A DNA stretch of 64,000 nucleotides from Anaerovorax odorimutans (GCA_016841185.1 JAENZQ010000014.1:28961-92960); one strand, 5' to 3'; positions 30,045-40,053 are shown, numbered from the stretch's first letter. The notes: generated by a model from the sequence alone, not told the origin. Numbers and translations: made by a program.

Positions 30045-31152
30045 AAATTATGTCGTAAATGATATGTATGAAGCGATGGTGCTCATCAAAAAGGAATTAG
30101 GAAATGATGCAGTGATTGTAAGTAAGCGTGAAGTCAGGCAAAAAGGGCTTGCAGGGCTTTTCAAAAAGAAAAAGCTTGAAGTGACTGCGGCAACAGAGGT
30201 TATATCGCAGAATGGAAACGGCATTGCCAAAAGAAATTACAATCCGCCGCCTCAGCAGGAAGTGATAAAAGAAGCGGCTGTGCATCAGGAAAGCAGGACA
30301 ACAGAAGAATTAAAGGAAGAGATGCAGCAAATTAAAAGCATTGTCCAAATGCTGGTTGAAAAGTCAGATTCCCGTTTAGAAAAAGAAAAAGAGGCGACCA
30401 TAAAAGACGTTATGATAGAAATGGATTTTCATCCCGTTGTAATCGATGATTTTGAGCAATATTGCAAGAAGAGGTCTTTAAAGCCGGATACCGCCGATAA
30501 TACTGTTCTAAGTGAATTTGTGATGGACAGGTTTGACAGAAAGGTACGGGTAGAGGATGTAGGCGGCAGAATAAAAACTTTTATCGGACCGACTGGGGTT
30601 GGTAAAACAACCACCATTGCCAAGCTGGCCTCCAATGAGGCATTGGTGAATCAGAAAAAAATAGGATTGATAACCATTGATACTTATAGGATCGGTGCGG
30701 TGGAGCAGCTAAAAATCTATGCCAATATTCTTGGAGTTCCTGTTAAAGTGGTTTTTTCTCCTGAAGATCTGCCTGATGCCATTGAACAATTTAATGATAA
30801 AGACTTGATATTTATCGATTCCACAGGGAGAAGCCATAAGAATATCCATCAATTAAATGAATTGAAATCTTACCTGGATCAATGCAGTAATATAAAAATT
30901 TATCTTGTATCGAGTATGGTTACGAAAAATGTAGATTTTGCAAGGACAATTGAAAACTATAAAAACGTGGGATTTGATAGTTTGATCCTGACCAAGTTTG
31001 ATGAGACCTACAGCGCAGGAAACATTATGAATGCGGGATACTTTACAGATAAACCCATCAGCTTTATATGCAAGGGACAGGTTGTTCCAGATGATATAGA
31101 AGTCGCATCCAAAGAAACACTGTTAAAATATATATGGGGTGAAGTAAAATGA
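30034..31152 (+). CDS. flhF: Flagellar biosynthesis GTPase FlhF (SRP-like)
   Basis: FIGPTGVGKTTTIAKLAS..IGLITIDTYRIGAVEQLKIYANILGVPVKVV. Confidence 0.95.
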   Translation: MIIKNYVVNDMYEAMVLIKKELGNDAVIVSKREVRQKGLAGLFKKKKLEVTAATEVISQNGNGIAKRNYNPPPQQEVIKEAAVHQESRTTEELKEEMQQIKSIVQMLVEKSDSRLEKEKEATIKDVMIEMDFHPVVIDDFEQYCKKRSLKPDTADNTVLSEFVMDRFDRKVRVEDVGGRIKTFIGPTGVGKTTTIAKLASNEALVNQKKIGLITIDTYRIGAVEQLKIYANILGVPVKVVFSPEDLPDAIEQFNDKDLIFIDSTGRSHKNIHQLNELKSYLDQCSNIKIYLVSSMVTKNVDFARTIENYKNVGFDSLILTKFDETYSAGNIMNAGYFTDKPISFICKGQVVPDDIEVASKETLLKYIWGEVK

Positions 31153-32030
31153 CTGATCAGGCCCATAATTTAAGAAACCTGGTGGAACAGAAGCGCAAAG
31201 AAAAAATTGATAAGATTGTTAATGAAAAAGATATAAAAGTATATTGTATTGCCAGCGGAAAAGGCGGCGTCGGAAAAACCAATGTAGTCGTCAATCTGGC
31301 CATTTCATTACAAAGAAAAGGGCGGAAGGTCCTGATTATTGATGCTGATTTAGGTATGGCAAATGTGGATGTGGTTCTGGGATTGTTTCCTGCTGTTACA
31401 CTGTTTGATGTGTTCTTTAATAATAAATCATTACAGGAAGCTATTATAGAAGGACCAGAAGGCATTAAAATCATTCCCGGAGGTTCCGGGATGATCAAAA
31501 TGACCACATTGGATACAGCACAGCAGAGTAAACTGGCAGAAGAGTTCATTCAATTGGATGATATCGATACCATACTCATCGATACCGGTGCAGGCATTTC
31601 CATGAATCTGATGTCTTTTATTGCCTTTTCTCAAGAGGTGCTGATTGTCACAACTCCGGAACCCACCGCTTTGACAGATGCATACGGGCTGTTGAAAGTG
31701 ATTTCCGAACTTCAGTTGAAGAAAAGCATCAAAGTTATTGTCAATCGTGTTTCGGGTAAAGACATTGCCCTTTTTACTTTTGAGAGGCTGAAAAATACAG
31801 TGGAAAAATTTCTTAGAATCAATCTGGAGTATGCCGGGTATATCATGGACGATATTCGTGTATCCAATGCTGTTATGGACAGGAAGGCATTCGTTTTGGA
31901 GTATCCTAATGCGGTTGCATCGAAATGTATTAACAGTATTTCGGACAGGATGATTGGGAAGTCCAAAAATGAGATACGCTTGCGCACCATGTCGGAAGTA
32001 TATAACAGACTTATTAAAGTGTTTGGATAA
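31149..32030 (+). CDS. flhG: MinD-like ATPase FlhG/FleN/YlxH
   Basis: IASGKGGVGKTNVVVNLAISLQRKGRKVLIIDADLGMANVDVVLGL; follows flhF. Confidence 0.92.
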   Translation: MTDQAHNLRNLVEQKRKEKIDKIVNEKDIKVYCIASGKGGVGKTNVVVNLAISLQRKGRKVLIIDADLGMANVDVVLGLFPAVTLFDVFFNNKSLQEAIIEGPEGIKIIPGGSGMIKMTTLDTAQQSKLAEEFIQLDDIDTILIDTGAGISMNLMSFIAFSQEVLIVTTPEPTALTDAYGLLKVISELQLKKSIKVIVNRVSGKDIALFTFERLKNTVEKFLRINLEYAGYIMDDIRVSNAVMDRKAFVLEYPNAVASKCINSISDRMIGKSKNEIRLRTMSEVYNRLIKVFG

Positions 32031-32041
32031 AGGTGGTCTTT

Positions 32042-32722
32042 ATGACAATTGTATTTAAGATGAACCGAAGAATAGAATTATTTTCCCTTGAGGATGAAAA
32101 AATAGGCAACAGTACTATTCAGGATGAAGACAGAGGGCATATTTTTATCAGTATTCCTATGGGAAAAAACGGGTATGGATATTTGCAGCCGGGAGAAAAA
32201 GTAAAAGCTACATATTGTGGCGAAAACAACAAGATTTTTTCCTTTGTATCCGAAATAGTCGAAACAATTAAGGACCAGATTCCCTTGATAAAGCTGAAAA
32301 AAGTTGAAGAATATGAAATTATTCAAAGAAGACGATATGTTCGTATTCCTTTGATGATAGATTTTGAGTATTTTATCATGAAGGAAAGGATCGATATCGG
32401 GAAAACACCGGTTCCCGAGCTAAAAGAGATTTATAAGTATAAAAAATGGAAGCAGGGCTATACATATGATTTAAGCGCCGGAGGTGCAGGTGTGGTGATA
32501 AAGGATCCTCTGCAGATGGGCGATGAATTGTTTTGCATTCTTGAGGACGATAATTTTCAGGAAGCCGTTGAAGGAAAAGTTATCAGAATCAACAAGAATG
32601 AGCATGCCGGCGATCGGCTGTACAGAATAGGCATCTGTTTTACCAATATGGATTATCAAGTAGAGGAAAAATTGGTGCGATACATTTTTCAGAAAATGAG
32701 AGAACAGTTAAAAGTAAGATAA
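32042..32722 (+). CDS. Flagellar brake-type PilZ domain protein (YcgR-like)
   Basis: RRRYVRIPLMIDFEY (RxxxR) and DLSAGGAGVV ([D/N]xSxxG) c-di-GMP-binding motifs. Confidence 0.88.
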   Translation: MTIVFKMNRRIELFSLEDEKIGNSTIQDEDRGHIFISIPMGKNGYGYLQPGEKVKATYCGENNKIFSFVSEIVETIKDQIPLIKLKKVEEYEIIQRRRYVRIPLMIDFEYFIMKERIDIGKTPVPELKEIYKYKKWKQGYTYDLSAGGAGVVIKDPLQMGDELFCILEDDNFQEAVEGKVIRINKNEHAGDRLYRIGICFTNMDYQVEEKLVRYIFQKMREQLKVR

Positions 32723-32742
32723 ATAAAAAAGGGGTGCCGTGT

Positions 32743-33477
32743 TTGCAACAAGATCATATATATCCTACAAAAGACGAAAATCAAATCATGCAGTACCTTC
32801 CGCTGGTGGAGAGAATTGTCGACAAAATAAATATCAATTCCCGCCAGGGATTGGAAAGAGAAGATTACATCAATTTAGGGATCATAGGATTGATGGAAGC
32901 CATGGATAAGTACAATCCTTCATTGAATGCTTCTTTTGAACATTATGCCAAGTGGCGAATCAAAGGTGCTATTTATGACGAACTCAGAAAAAATGGAAGC
33001 ATTTCAAGGAGCCGGATGGATAAGCTCAATGAAATGTATAAGATTCGTTCCCTGCTGCAGCAGGAGCTTATGAGAGAGCCCAGTGACCAAGAGATCTGCA
33101 GTTATATGGATATAGATATCAGAGAACTTCAAATTATTTACGAAACAGCTTACTATCTGTCCTATACTTTTCTGGAGGAGACACTTTTTGTAAATGATGA
33201 TGAGTATTCTCTTAAAGAACTTATAGAGGATAAGACGGCCATAGATCCTTCAGGGAAGATATTAGAAGAAGAATTGAAGGATCAGTTGGTATGTGCCATT
33301 GATCACTTGACAGAGAAAGAACAAATTGTACTGGACTTATATTATAACAAGGAGCTGCCGCTGAAGGAAATTGCAGCCATTCTGGATGTTTCCATCTCCA
33401 GAGTGTCTCAAATACACGGCAAGACCATTATCAAACTGAGAAACCTTATGGAAAGAGAAGCGGTTGGAGAACTATAG
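32743..33477 (+). CDS. RNA polymerase sigma factor for flagellar genes (FliA/WhiG/SigD family)
   Basis: YLPLVERIVDKI..LEREDYINLGIIGLMEAMDKYNPSLNASFEHYAKWRIKGAIYDELRKNG; region 4 LPLKEIAAILDVSISRVSQIHGKTI. Confidence 0.93.
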   Translation: MQQDHIYPTKDENQIMQYLPLVERIVDKININSRQGLEREDYINLGIIGLMEAMDKYNPSLNASFEHYAKWRIKGAIYDELRKNGSISRSRMDKLNEMYKIRSLLQQELMREPSDQEICSYMDIDIRELQIIYETAYYLSYTFLEETLFVNDDEYSLKELIEDKTAIDPSGKILEEELKDQLVCAIDHLTEKEQIVLDLYYNKELPLKEIAAILDVSISRVSQIHGKTIIKLRNLMEREAVGEL

Positions 33478-33588
33478 ATAAAAGATAACAGATAAAAGAT
33501 AAAAGTTAATGACAATTTTGTTTACAAAATTACCATATATAACTTAGAACTAAGAGCTTCAGGCTCCGGCATGTCATCGCGAGGGGGG
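33475..33588 (+). repeat. Composite intergenic repeat (B): agataaaag units, AATTTTG-TTTA-CAAAATT hairpin, TGTCATCGCGAGG box
   Basis: agataaaagataacagataaaagataaaagttaatgacaattttgtttacaaaatt...atgtcatcgcgagggggg. Confidence 0.78.
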
Positions 33589-33594
33589 ATGGAC

Positions 33595-33999
33595 TTGTTA
33601 TATTTTTTATTTACGGTGGGACTTGTTTTATTTCTGTATGGTTTAAGAAAAAGCCGGCTTGAGAAAAAAACTTTCAGCGTATTATATGATGAAGCATCGG
33701 AGAAAGAGGATATCAAACTGGTAAATCATTCAATAAATGAAGAAACTTTAAAAAAGGATATTGACCATTTATACCGGGAAATAGAAAAAATCAAGGAGGA
33801 TATCGCAAAGGCGAAAATCATACCGGAAGAGGATAATGATGCAGCAGAACATGACGGAAACGAACAAATCATCATATCCTACAAGGAATTATCGGAAAGA
33901 CTTAAAAATGCTGATGACCTGTCATTGGAAAAATTATCGCGAGAAATGAATATTGGAAAGGGGGAATTGCTATTATTAAAAAATTTATCAAAAAGATGA
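33595..33999 (+). CDS. Membrane-anchored SwrB-like flagellar protein (single TM, coiled coil, C-terminal HTH-like)
   Basis: LLYFLFTVGLVLFLYGLRKS TM; C-term SYKELSERLKNADDLSLEKLSREMNIGKGELLLLKNLSKR; immediately after sigD. TTG33595 has well-spaced aggggg. Confidence 0.6.
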   Translation: MLYFLFTVGLVLFLYGLRKSRLEKKTFSVLYDEASEKEDIKLVNHSINEETLKKDIDHLYREIEKIKEDIAKAKIIPEEDNDAAEHDGNEQIIISYKELSERLKNADDLSLEKLSREMNIGKGELLLLKNLSKR

Positions 34000-34169
34000 A
34001 ATCCCTTTTTGAACCCACAGCCATCATGGGCATTGGACTGGGAATGATGATGACTTGTATCGTCATTATGATTTTTAAGAATTCTATTTACTCGGACTAT
34101 GAGATAGAAAAGAAGGCAAGAGAATTGGGAATGAAATATCCCGATGAAATAAGAGCATTGGAACAATAA
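33996..34169 (+). CDS. 57-aa single-TM microprotein, translationally coupled (ATGA) to the SwrB-like gene
   Basis: MKSLFEPTAIMGIGLGMMMTCIVIMIFKNSIYSDYEIEKKARELGMKYPDEIRALEQ*; not in ORF track (below cutoff). Confidence 0.7.
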   Translation: MKSLFEPTAIMGIGLGMMMTCIVIMIFKNSIYSDYEIEKKARELGMKYPDEIRALEQ

Positions 34170-34190
34170 TATGTCAGGAGGTACAAGAAT

Positions 34191-34949
34191 ATGATGCGAG
34201 CACTTTTTACAGCTGCTTCAGGCATGATTATACAGGAAAGACGTCAGATAAATACTACAAATAATTTGTCCAATGCAGCTACCACAGGATTCAAAATGCA
34301 GGAGCTGATTTCAAAAGAAACCGACAGGTCATTGATTCAAAACAGGGAGCACTCGAGTACAGGAAACAGCTATATGCGGGACTTAGGAGAAATAAGCCTT
34401 GGTGCGGAAATCGATGAAGTCTATTCAAACTTTGAACAGGGAATGCTTCAAGAAACCACAAGAGATACGGATCTTGCAATCGAAGGAGAAGGCTTTTTCA
34501 GGGTCCAATTCAGCGAAATGCAAACAGGATATACCAGAAACGGACATTTTAAAATCGACGGTGAAGGCTATTTAACAACGGAAGATGGAAAAAGAGTTTT
34601 ATCTAATAACAATCAGCCAATACTTGTAGAGAACAAAATACTTTCTGTCAGCGAAAACGGCGTTGTTTCTCTTGACGGAGATGAAGAATATGAATTAGGG
34701 ATTGTCAACATCTCCGGTACAAACCTGAAGGCCATAGGAGAAGGCTATTATTTAATGGAAAACGGTCAGGAAATAGAATCTGAAAACGCTGTTATTCATC
34801 AAAGAATGCTGGAACGATCCAATGTAAATCCGTTGAAAGAAATGGTGAGAATGATTGAAATCGCCAGATCATTCGAATCCAATCAGAAAGTATTGCAGTC
34901 CATCGACAAAATGATGGAAAAATCTGTTAACAGCGTTGGAAAAGTTTAA
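34191..34949 (+). CDS. flgF: Flagellar rod/hook-basal body protein (FlgF/FlgG family)
   Basis: MMRALFTAASGMIIQERRQINTTNNLSNAATTGFKMQE; ERSNVNPLKEMVRMIEIARSFESNQKVLQ. Confidence 0.88.
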   Translation: MMRALFTAASGMIIQERRQINTTNNLSNAATTGFKMQELISKETDRSLIQNREHSSTGNSYMRDLGEISLGAEIDEVYSNFEQGMLQETTRDTDLAIEGEGFFRVQFSEMQTGYTRNGHFKIDGEGYLTTEDGKRVLSNNNQPILVENKILSVSENGVVSLDGDEEYELGIVNISGTNLKAIGEGYYLMENGQEIESENAVIHQRMLERSNVNPLKEMVRMIEIARSFESNQKVLQSIDKMMEKSVNSVGKV

Positions 34950-34965
34950 TGGAGGAAGTGTTTAA

Positions 34966-35748
34966 ATGAACGGTATTCTATATACGGGACGAAGCGGCTT
35001 AGATGCTCTTCAAAAAAGAATCGAAACCATCTCAAACAATATTGCCAATATGAATACGGCAGGTTACAAAAAAGTAGACCAATCCTTTCAGGAGTTATTA
35101 AAAAATAAGATTGGCGAGTTGGGAACGCCTTTGACAGAAGAACTGGAAGCAGAAGACCCTGCCATAGGCGGAGGGGTCAGGGTAACCGAACCTTACAGGG
35201 TATTTGATCAGGGGACGCTTTCACCGTCATCTAATCCTTTGGAACTTGCCATCGACGGAAATGGATTTTTCGGTTTTGAAAATGGTGATGAGATACTATT
35301 TTCCAGAGCAGCAAATCTTTCAGTAAATGAAGAGGGCGAGCTTGTTGATTCAAACGGCAGAAACATTTCCGTTGAAGATGAAGAAGATTTAAATGATTAC
35401 GATAAATCGTCCGTTATCATTAATAAGATGGGAGAAATATTTGCAGAAGACGAAGATGGAGAATTGGAAAGCGTAGGGAAGATAATTCTATACGATGTCG
35501 AGAACAGAGAGAATCTTAAAGATGCTGGAGCAGGTTATTACAGGGTTGCTGAAGGAGAAGAGTTATTGGATTCCGAGGATGAACCCGAGCTTTTCGGAAC
35601 CATAAATCAAGGTTATTTGGAAATGTCAAATGTGGCGATTGAGAAAGAAATGATCGATTTAATGATTCTTGAAAGAGCTTATCAACTCAATGCAAGGAGT
35701 CTCGAAGCAGCAGACGAAATGTGGAAAATGACCAATAACATCAGATAA
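34966..35748 (+). CDS. flgG: Flagellar distal rod protein (FlgG family)
   Basis: LYTGRSGLDALQKRIETISNNIANMNTAGYKKVDQSFQELL; EMSNVAIEKEMIDLMILERAYQLNARSL. Confidence 0.88.
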   Translation: MNGILYTGRSGLDALQKRIETISNNIANMNTAGYKKVDQSFQELLKNKIGELGTPLTEELEAEDPAIGGGVRVTEPYRVFDQGTLSPSSNPLELAIDGNGFFGFENGDEILFSRAANLSVNEEGELVDSNGRNISVEDEEDLNDYDKSSVIINKMGEIFAEDEDGELESVGKIILYDVENRENLKDAGAGYYRVAEGEELLDSEDEPELFGTINQGYLEMSNVAIEKEMIDLMILERAYQLNARSLEAADEMWKMTNNIR

Positions 35749-35871
35749 TAATCATTAATAAAAATGGTAATTAAAGGGATGAAAGATGAGAGTTTTGGTC
35801 GGAAATATTGTTTTTGCTTTAGATATTTATTTCTTAAATCTTAAACTTAAGTGAGAAGTGAGGGGAAATGT

Positions 35872-36159
35872 ATGATCATTGAGGGAAAAGCGGTTACTAA
35901 CAATCCTGTAAATATTTCAGAAAAACAGAAAGACACCGAAAAGGCAGAAGAAGTATTCAAAAAGATATTTCTTGAAAGAATGGTTTCTGAGATGCTTGAA
36001 ACTACGGATATCATACCCTCGGCCAATGAATTGCAAAAAGAGTTTTATACGGGAAAAATGTCGGAGATTCTTGCAGATAAATTGCTGCAAAGTACTGATA
36101 TCCGGTGGGAGCAGATTTTAGGCAAATTGGAAAACTCAGCTTTCACACCTGAAAAGTAA
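35872..36159 (+). CDS. Rod-binding protein (FlgJ N-terminal-like)
   Basis: EKAEEVFKKIFLERMVSEMLETTDIIPSANELQKEFYTGKMSEILADKL; no muramidase domain; after flgF/flgG. Confidence 0.7.
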   Translation: MIIEGKAVTNNPVNISEKQKDTEKAEEVFKKIFLERMVSEMLETTDIIPSANELQKEFYTGKMSEILADKLLQSTDIRWEQILGKLENSAFTPEK

Positions 36160-36235
36160 CCACAAATATCTCTTGTTCATTGAAATTTCAATACAGGTAC
36201 GAAAGCAGAGTTTGCAATGAAAAATTGATCTATGG

Positions 36236-36264
36236 GAGGATTTGTCTATGACAGATCCTCTTTT
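36236..36264 (+). terminator. Terminator at end of flagellar locus
   Basis: gaggatttgtc tat gacagatcctc tttt (11-bp stem, one G-U). Confidence 0.75.
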
Positions 36265-36475
36265 GAATTCACAGAAAAACAGTATTTCTTAGACTGTTGA
36301 AAAACTCATTGCATCAGTTAAAAATGAAATAAGCCTGTATTAATATAATTATATATTAACTTTTCCAACAAGCTCAGTTTTAGTGTATTTATTTTTGTAT
36401 TCTTTGGCGGTTCAATGTATAATGAAAATAAAACAAATATAGGATATTTTATAGAGGGTTTAAGGGGGAGTAAGA

Positions 36476-38197
36476 TTGAAAAGAAATAAAGAAGACCTTT
36501 ATCCCATCAGACCGATAAAAAACCTGAAGGATCTGATAGAGAGCAGTGCAAGGCTTTTTCCCGAAAGAAATGCTTTTCTAAAAAAGGATAAACCGGGCGG
36601 AACATATATCCCCGTGAAGTACAAGGATTTTAAAACTCAAATAGATGCTCTGGGTACCGCTTTTATGGAGTTAGGGCTGAGGGGTAAGTATATTGCCGTC
36701 ATAGGGGAAAACCGTTTTGAATGGCTGCTTACCTATTTATCCGTTGTTAGTGGCATAGGAGTTATTGTTCCTCTTGATAAAGAATTGCCGTCCAATGAAA
36801 TAAGGCATTTGCTGGAAAGGTCAAAAGCCAGTGCACTGGTTTATTCAGACAAATTGGAAAGTGTTGTTGACAATGCTGTGGGAGGATTACAAAATTTGAA
36901 ATATTTAGTGAGTATGGATGCTTTAGAGGATTCTGCTCAAAAGTTGTCTTTAAAAAAAATGATTGAAAAAGGAGACGGCTTTATCAATAATGGGAAGACG
37001 GAGTATATCGATGCAGAAATCGATCCCGATGATTTCAGTATCCTTCTTTTCACATCGGGAACAACAGGACTTGCAAAAGGCGTTATGCTTTCCCATAAAA
37101 ATATATGTACAAATGTTATGGCAATGTCGCAGTATGTGGATGCGAAAGAAACAGATGTTATTCTTTCAGTGCTCCCCATTCATCATACTTATGAATGCAC
37201 CTGCGGTATATTTACACCTTTATACAAGGGGTCATGCATTGCTTTTTGTGAAGGACTTAAGCATATTGTCAAGAATCTGAACGAAGCAAAGGTTTCTGTA
37301 ATGCTGGGCGTACCTTTGATTTTTGAGTCCATGTATACAAGGTTATGGAAAAAAGCCGAGAAAGACGGAAAGTCATCAAAATTGAGAAAAGGACTTACTA
37401 TTAACCGGACCTTGAGGAAAGTAGGAATGGATAAATCCCGCAAACTATTTAAATCTATTCATGAAGCTTTGGGAGGAAACTTGCGGATGTTTATTTCCGG
37501 TGCAGCTGCAGCCGACCCGGAAATTATAGAATGCTTCAATGATATGGGCATTATTATGTTTCAGGGATATGGGTTAACAGAGTGCTCACCTATTGTAACA
37601 GTCAATAAGGACCACTATATCAAATACAAATCCGCCGGACTGCCTTTGCCTGGAACAGAACTGCGGATTTTTGAGCCGGACGAAGAGGGAATAGGCGAAG
37701 TAATCTGCAAAAGTGACTCAGTCATGTTAGGGTATTTTGAGGATGAAGAAGAAACCTGCAGAGTCATAAGAGAGGGATGGTTCCATACAGGAGATTATGG
37801 TTATCTTGATGAAGATGGCTTTTTATATATTACAGGCAGAAAGAAGAATGTTATTGTTACTAAAAACGGAAAAAATATTTTTCCCGAAGAAGTAGAATAT
37901 TATCTTAACAAAAGTGAATATATTAAAGAAAGTATGGTATGGGGTAAAATTGATGAAAAGCGGGAAGATACTTTAGTATGTGCGGACGTTGTAGTGGATA
38001 TGGAATTATTAAAAGAAACGGACAGAGTTTATTCCAATGAAGAAATACATCAATTAATACAGGAAGTGATTCATAATGTCAATGGGAAAATGCCTTTATA
38101 TAAACGTATAAGGCGTTTTAATATTCGAAATGATGAATTCGAAAAAACTACTACTCAGAAAATCAAAAGATACGGAAATAATACAAAGAATCAATAA
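36476..38197 (+). CDS. AMP-dependent synthetase/long-chain acyl-CoA ligase family protein (paralogue 1)
   Basis: ILLFTSGTTGLAKGVMLSHKNI; QGYGLTECSPIVTVN; GWFHTGDYGYLDEDGFLYITGRKKNVIVTKNGKNIFPEEVE. Confidence 0.92.
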   Translation: MKRNKEDLYPIRPIKNLKDLIESSARLFPERNAFLKKDKPGGTYIPVKYKDFKTQIDALGTAFMELGLRGKYIAVIGENRFEWLLTYLSVVSGIGVIVPLDKELPSNEIRHLLERSKASALVYSDKLESVVDNAVGGLQNLKYLVSMDALEDSAQKLSLKKMIEKGDGFINNGKTEYIDAEIDPDDFSILLFTSGTTGLAKGVMLSHKNICTNVMAMSQYVDAKETDVILSVLPIHHTYECTCGIFTPLYKGSCIAFCEGLKHIVKNLNEAKVSVMLGVPLIFESMYTRLWKKAEKDGKSSKLRKGLTINRTLRKVGMDKSRKLFKSIHEALGGNLRMFISGAAAADPEIIECFNDMGIIMFQGYGLTECSPIVTVNKDHYIKYKSAGLPLPGTELRIFEPDEEGIGEVICKSDSVMLGYFEDEEETCRVIREGWFHTGDYGYLDEDGFLYITGRKKNVIVTKNGKNIFPEEVEYYLNKSEYIKESMVWGKIDEKREDTLVCADVVVDMELLKETDRVYSNEEIHQLIQEVIHNVNGKMPLYKRIRRFNIRNDEFEKTTTQKIKRYGNNTKNQ

Positions 38198-38211
38198 GGA
38201 AGGTGAAAAAA

Positions 38212-39924
38212 ATGGCGACCAAACCCATTTACGATGTAAGGGAGATCAAGAATCTGAAAGACATGTTTTATTCAAGCACGGACATTTTTGGTGACAAAAC
38301 GGCTTTTATGGTAAAGGACAATCCGGGAGGAGCTTATAGAAATATCACTTATAACCAGTTCAGGAGAGATGTGGATGCTTTCGGTACAGCTCTTATGGAT
38401 ATGGGTTTAAAAAATAACAAAATTGCCGTAATTGGTGAAAACAGATATGAATGGGCAGTTACATATATGGCGGTTGTTAATGGAGTAGGAACCATTGTAC
38501 CCTTCGACAAGGAACTTCCGGAGGAAGAAATAAAATATCTCATAAAAGCTTCCGGAGTTAGCTGTATGGTATACTCCGAGAAGTTCGGCAATTTTTTTGA
38601 AGATCTGGACATAAAAGGAATGGAGCTTTCTCAGTATATTAATATGGATGCTGAAAGGGATAATGGCGCACATTTTTCCTTTTCCAGAATATTGGAAAAA
38701 GGAAAGAAATTATTGAAGCAGGGAGATAGAACGTATATTGAGGCAAAAATTGATGAAAATGAGATGAAAATCCTTCTCTATACTTCAGGGACTACCGGAA
38801 TGGCAAAAGGTGTCATGCTTTCTCATAAGAATATTACTACAAATCTGATGGCTATGTGTTCTATGGTAAATATTACTCCGGATGATATTTTCTTTTCCAT
38901 ACTGCCGTTACATCATACTTATGAATGTACATGCGGGTTTCTTACACCCATCTACAGGGGTGCGGCTATTGCTTATTGTGAGGGCCTTAAATATATATTA
39001 AAAAACATGGAAGAAGCGAAACCTACTATTTTCTTAGGTGTTCCTTTAATATTTGAAGGCATTTATAAAAAATTATGGAGACAGGCCAAAAAAAGCGGTT
39101 TGGATAAAAAGCTTTCAAAGGCGATTAAGATTAATAACAGTCTTAAAAAATTCGGAGTGGATCTTTCGGGCAAACTCTTTAAAAAAGTTCATAGTAACTT
39201 TGGAGGACATATCCGAATGTTCATAAGCGGCGGGGCAGGCATTGACCCTGAAGTCGCCAAAGGCTTCAGAGATTTGGGAATTTTTACATTGCAGGGCTAT
39301 GGGCTGACTGAAATGTCCCCCATTGTTGCATTGAATCCGGATGTCAAACCAAAGAATGCAGCCGCCGGCGTGCCTCTTCCCGGGATTGATGTTAAAATTC
39401 ATGACCCCGGTGAAGACGGAATAGGAGAGATTATTACCAAAGGCGGCAATCTTATGTTAGGGTACTATAACAATCAGGAAGCTACTGACCAGGTCATTAT
39501 AGATAATTGGTTTTATACGGGCGATCTGGGATATCTGGATCATGAAAACTACGTTTATATCACCGGGAGAAAAAAGAATGTGATCGTGACTAAAAATGGA
39601 AAAAATGTTTTTCCGGAGGAACTTGAATTTTACTTAAACCGAAATGAATATATTGAAGAAAGTATCATTTGGGGAAAAGAAGATTCGGCATCCGGAGAGA
39701 TTTATGTTCATGCTCAAATAAGGCCTAATTATGAAGCGCTTCAAGAAGCATTTAACAGCTCCCTTTCCGATGAACAGGTTCATGATTTTCTTCAGAAGGA
39801 AGTGGACCGGATAAATAGGGAACTGCCTTTTTACAAAAAAATCCGCAAAATACAAATCAGAAAAGAAGAATTTGCAAAGACAACAAGTAAAAAGATCAAA
39901 AGGCACTTAGAAGTACCTAAGTAA
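38212..39924 (+). CDS. AMP-dependent synthetase/long-chain acyl-CoA ligase family protein (paralogue 2)
   Basis: ILLYTSGTTGMAKGVMLSHKNI; LQGYGLTEMSPIVALNPD; tandem paralogue of preceding gene. Confidence 0.92.
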   Translation: MATKPIYDVREIKNLKDMFYSSTDIFGDKTAFMVKDNPGGAYRNITYNQFRRDVDAFGTALMDMGLKNNKIAVIGENRYEWAVTYMAVVNGVGTIVPFDKELPEEEIKYLIKASGVSCMVYSEKFGNFFEDLDIKGMELSQYINMDAERDNGAHFSFSRILEKGKKLLKQGDRTYIEAKIDENEMKILLYTSGTTGMAKGVMLSHKNITTNLMAMCSMVNITPDDIFFSILPLHHTYECTCGFLTPIYRGAAIAYCEGLKYILKNMEEAKPTIFLGVPLIFEGIYKKLWRQAKKSGLDKKLSKAIKINNSLKKFGVDLSGKLFKKVHSNFGGHIRMFISGGAGIDPEVAKGFRDLGIFTLQGYGLTEMSPIVALNPDVKPKNAAAGVPLPGIDVKIHDPGEDGIGEIITKGGNLMLGYYNNQEATDQVIIDNWFYTGDLGYLDHENYVYITGRKKNVIVTKNGKNVFPEELEFYLNRNEYIEESIIWGKEDSASGEIYVHAQIRPNYEALQEAFNSSLSDEQVHDFLQKEVDRINRELPFYKKIRKIQIRKEEFAKTTSKKIKRHLEVPK

Positions 39925-40053
39925 ATTTAGAATTTAAGATTTATTTGAGTAGAAAAGTTGAATAAATAACGATTATCATGGTTTAAATGTTGTATTTTTG
40001 GTATATTAGTATTAGGACAAAAATAAAACAGTTAAGTAAGGAGTTTTAGTTTT

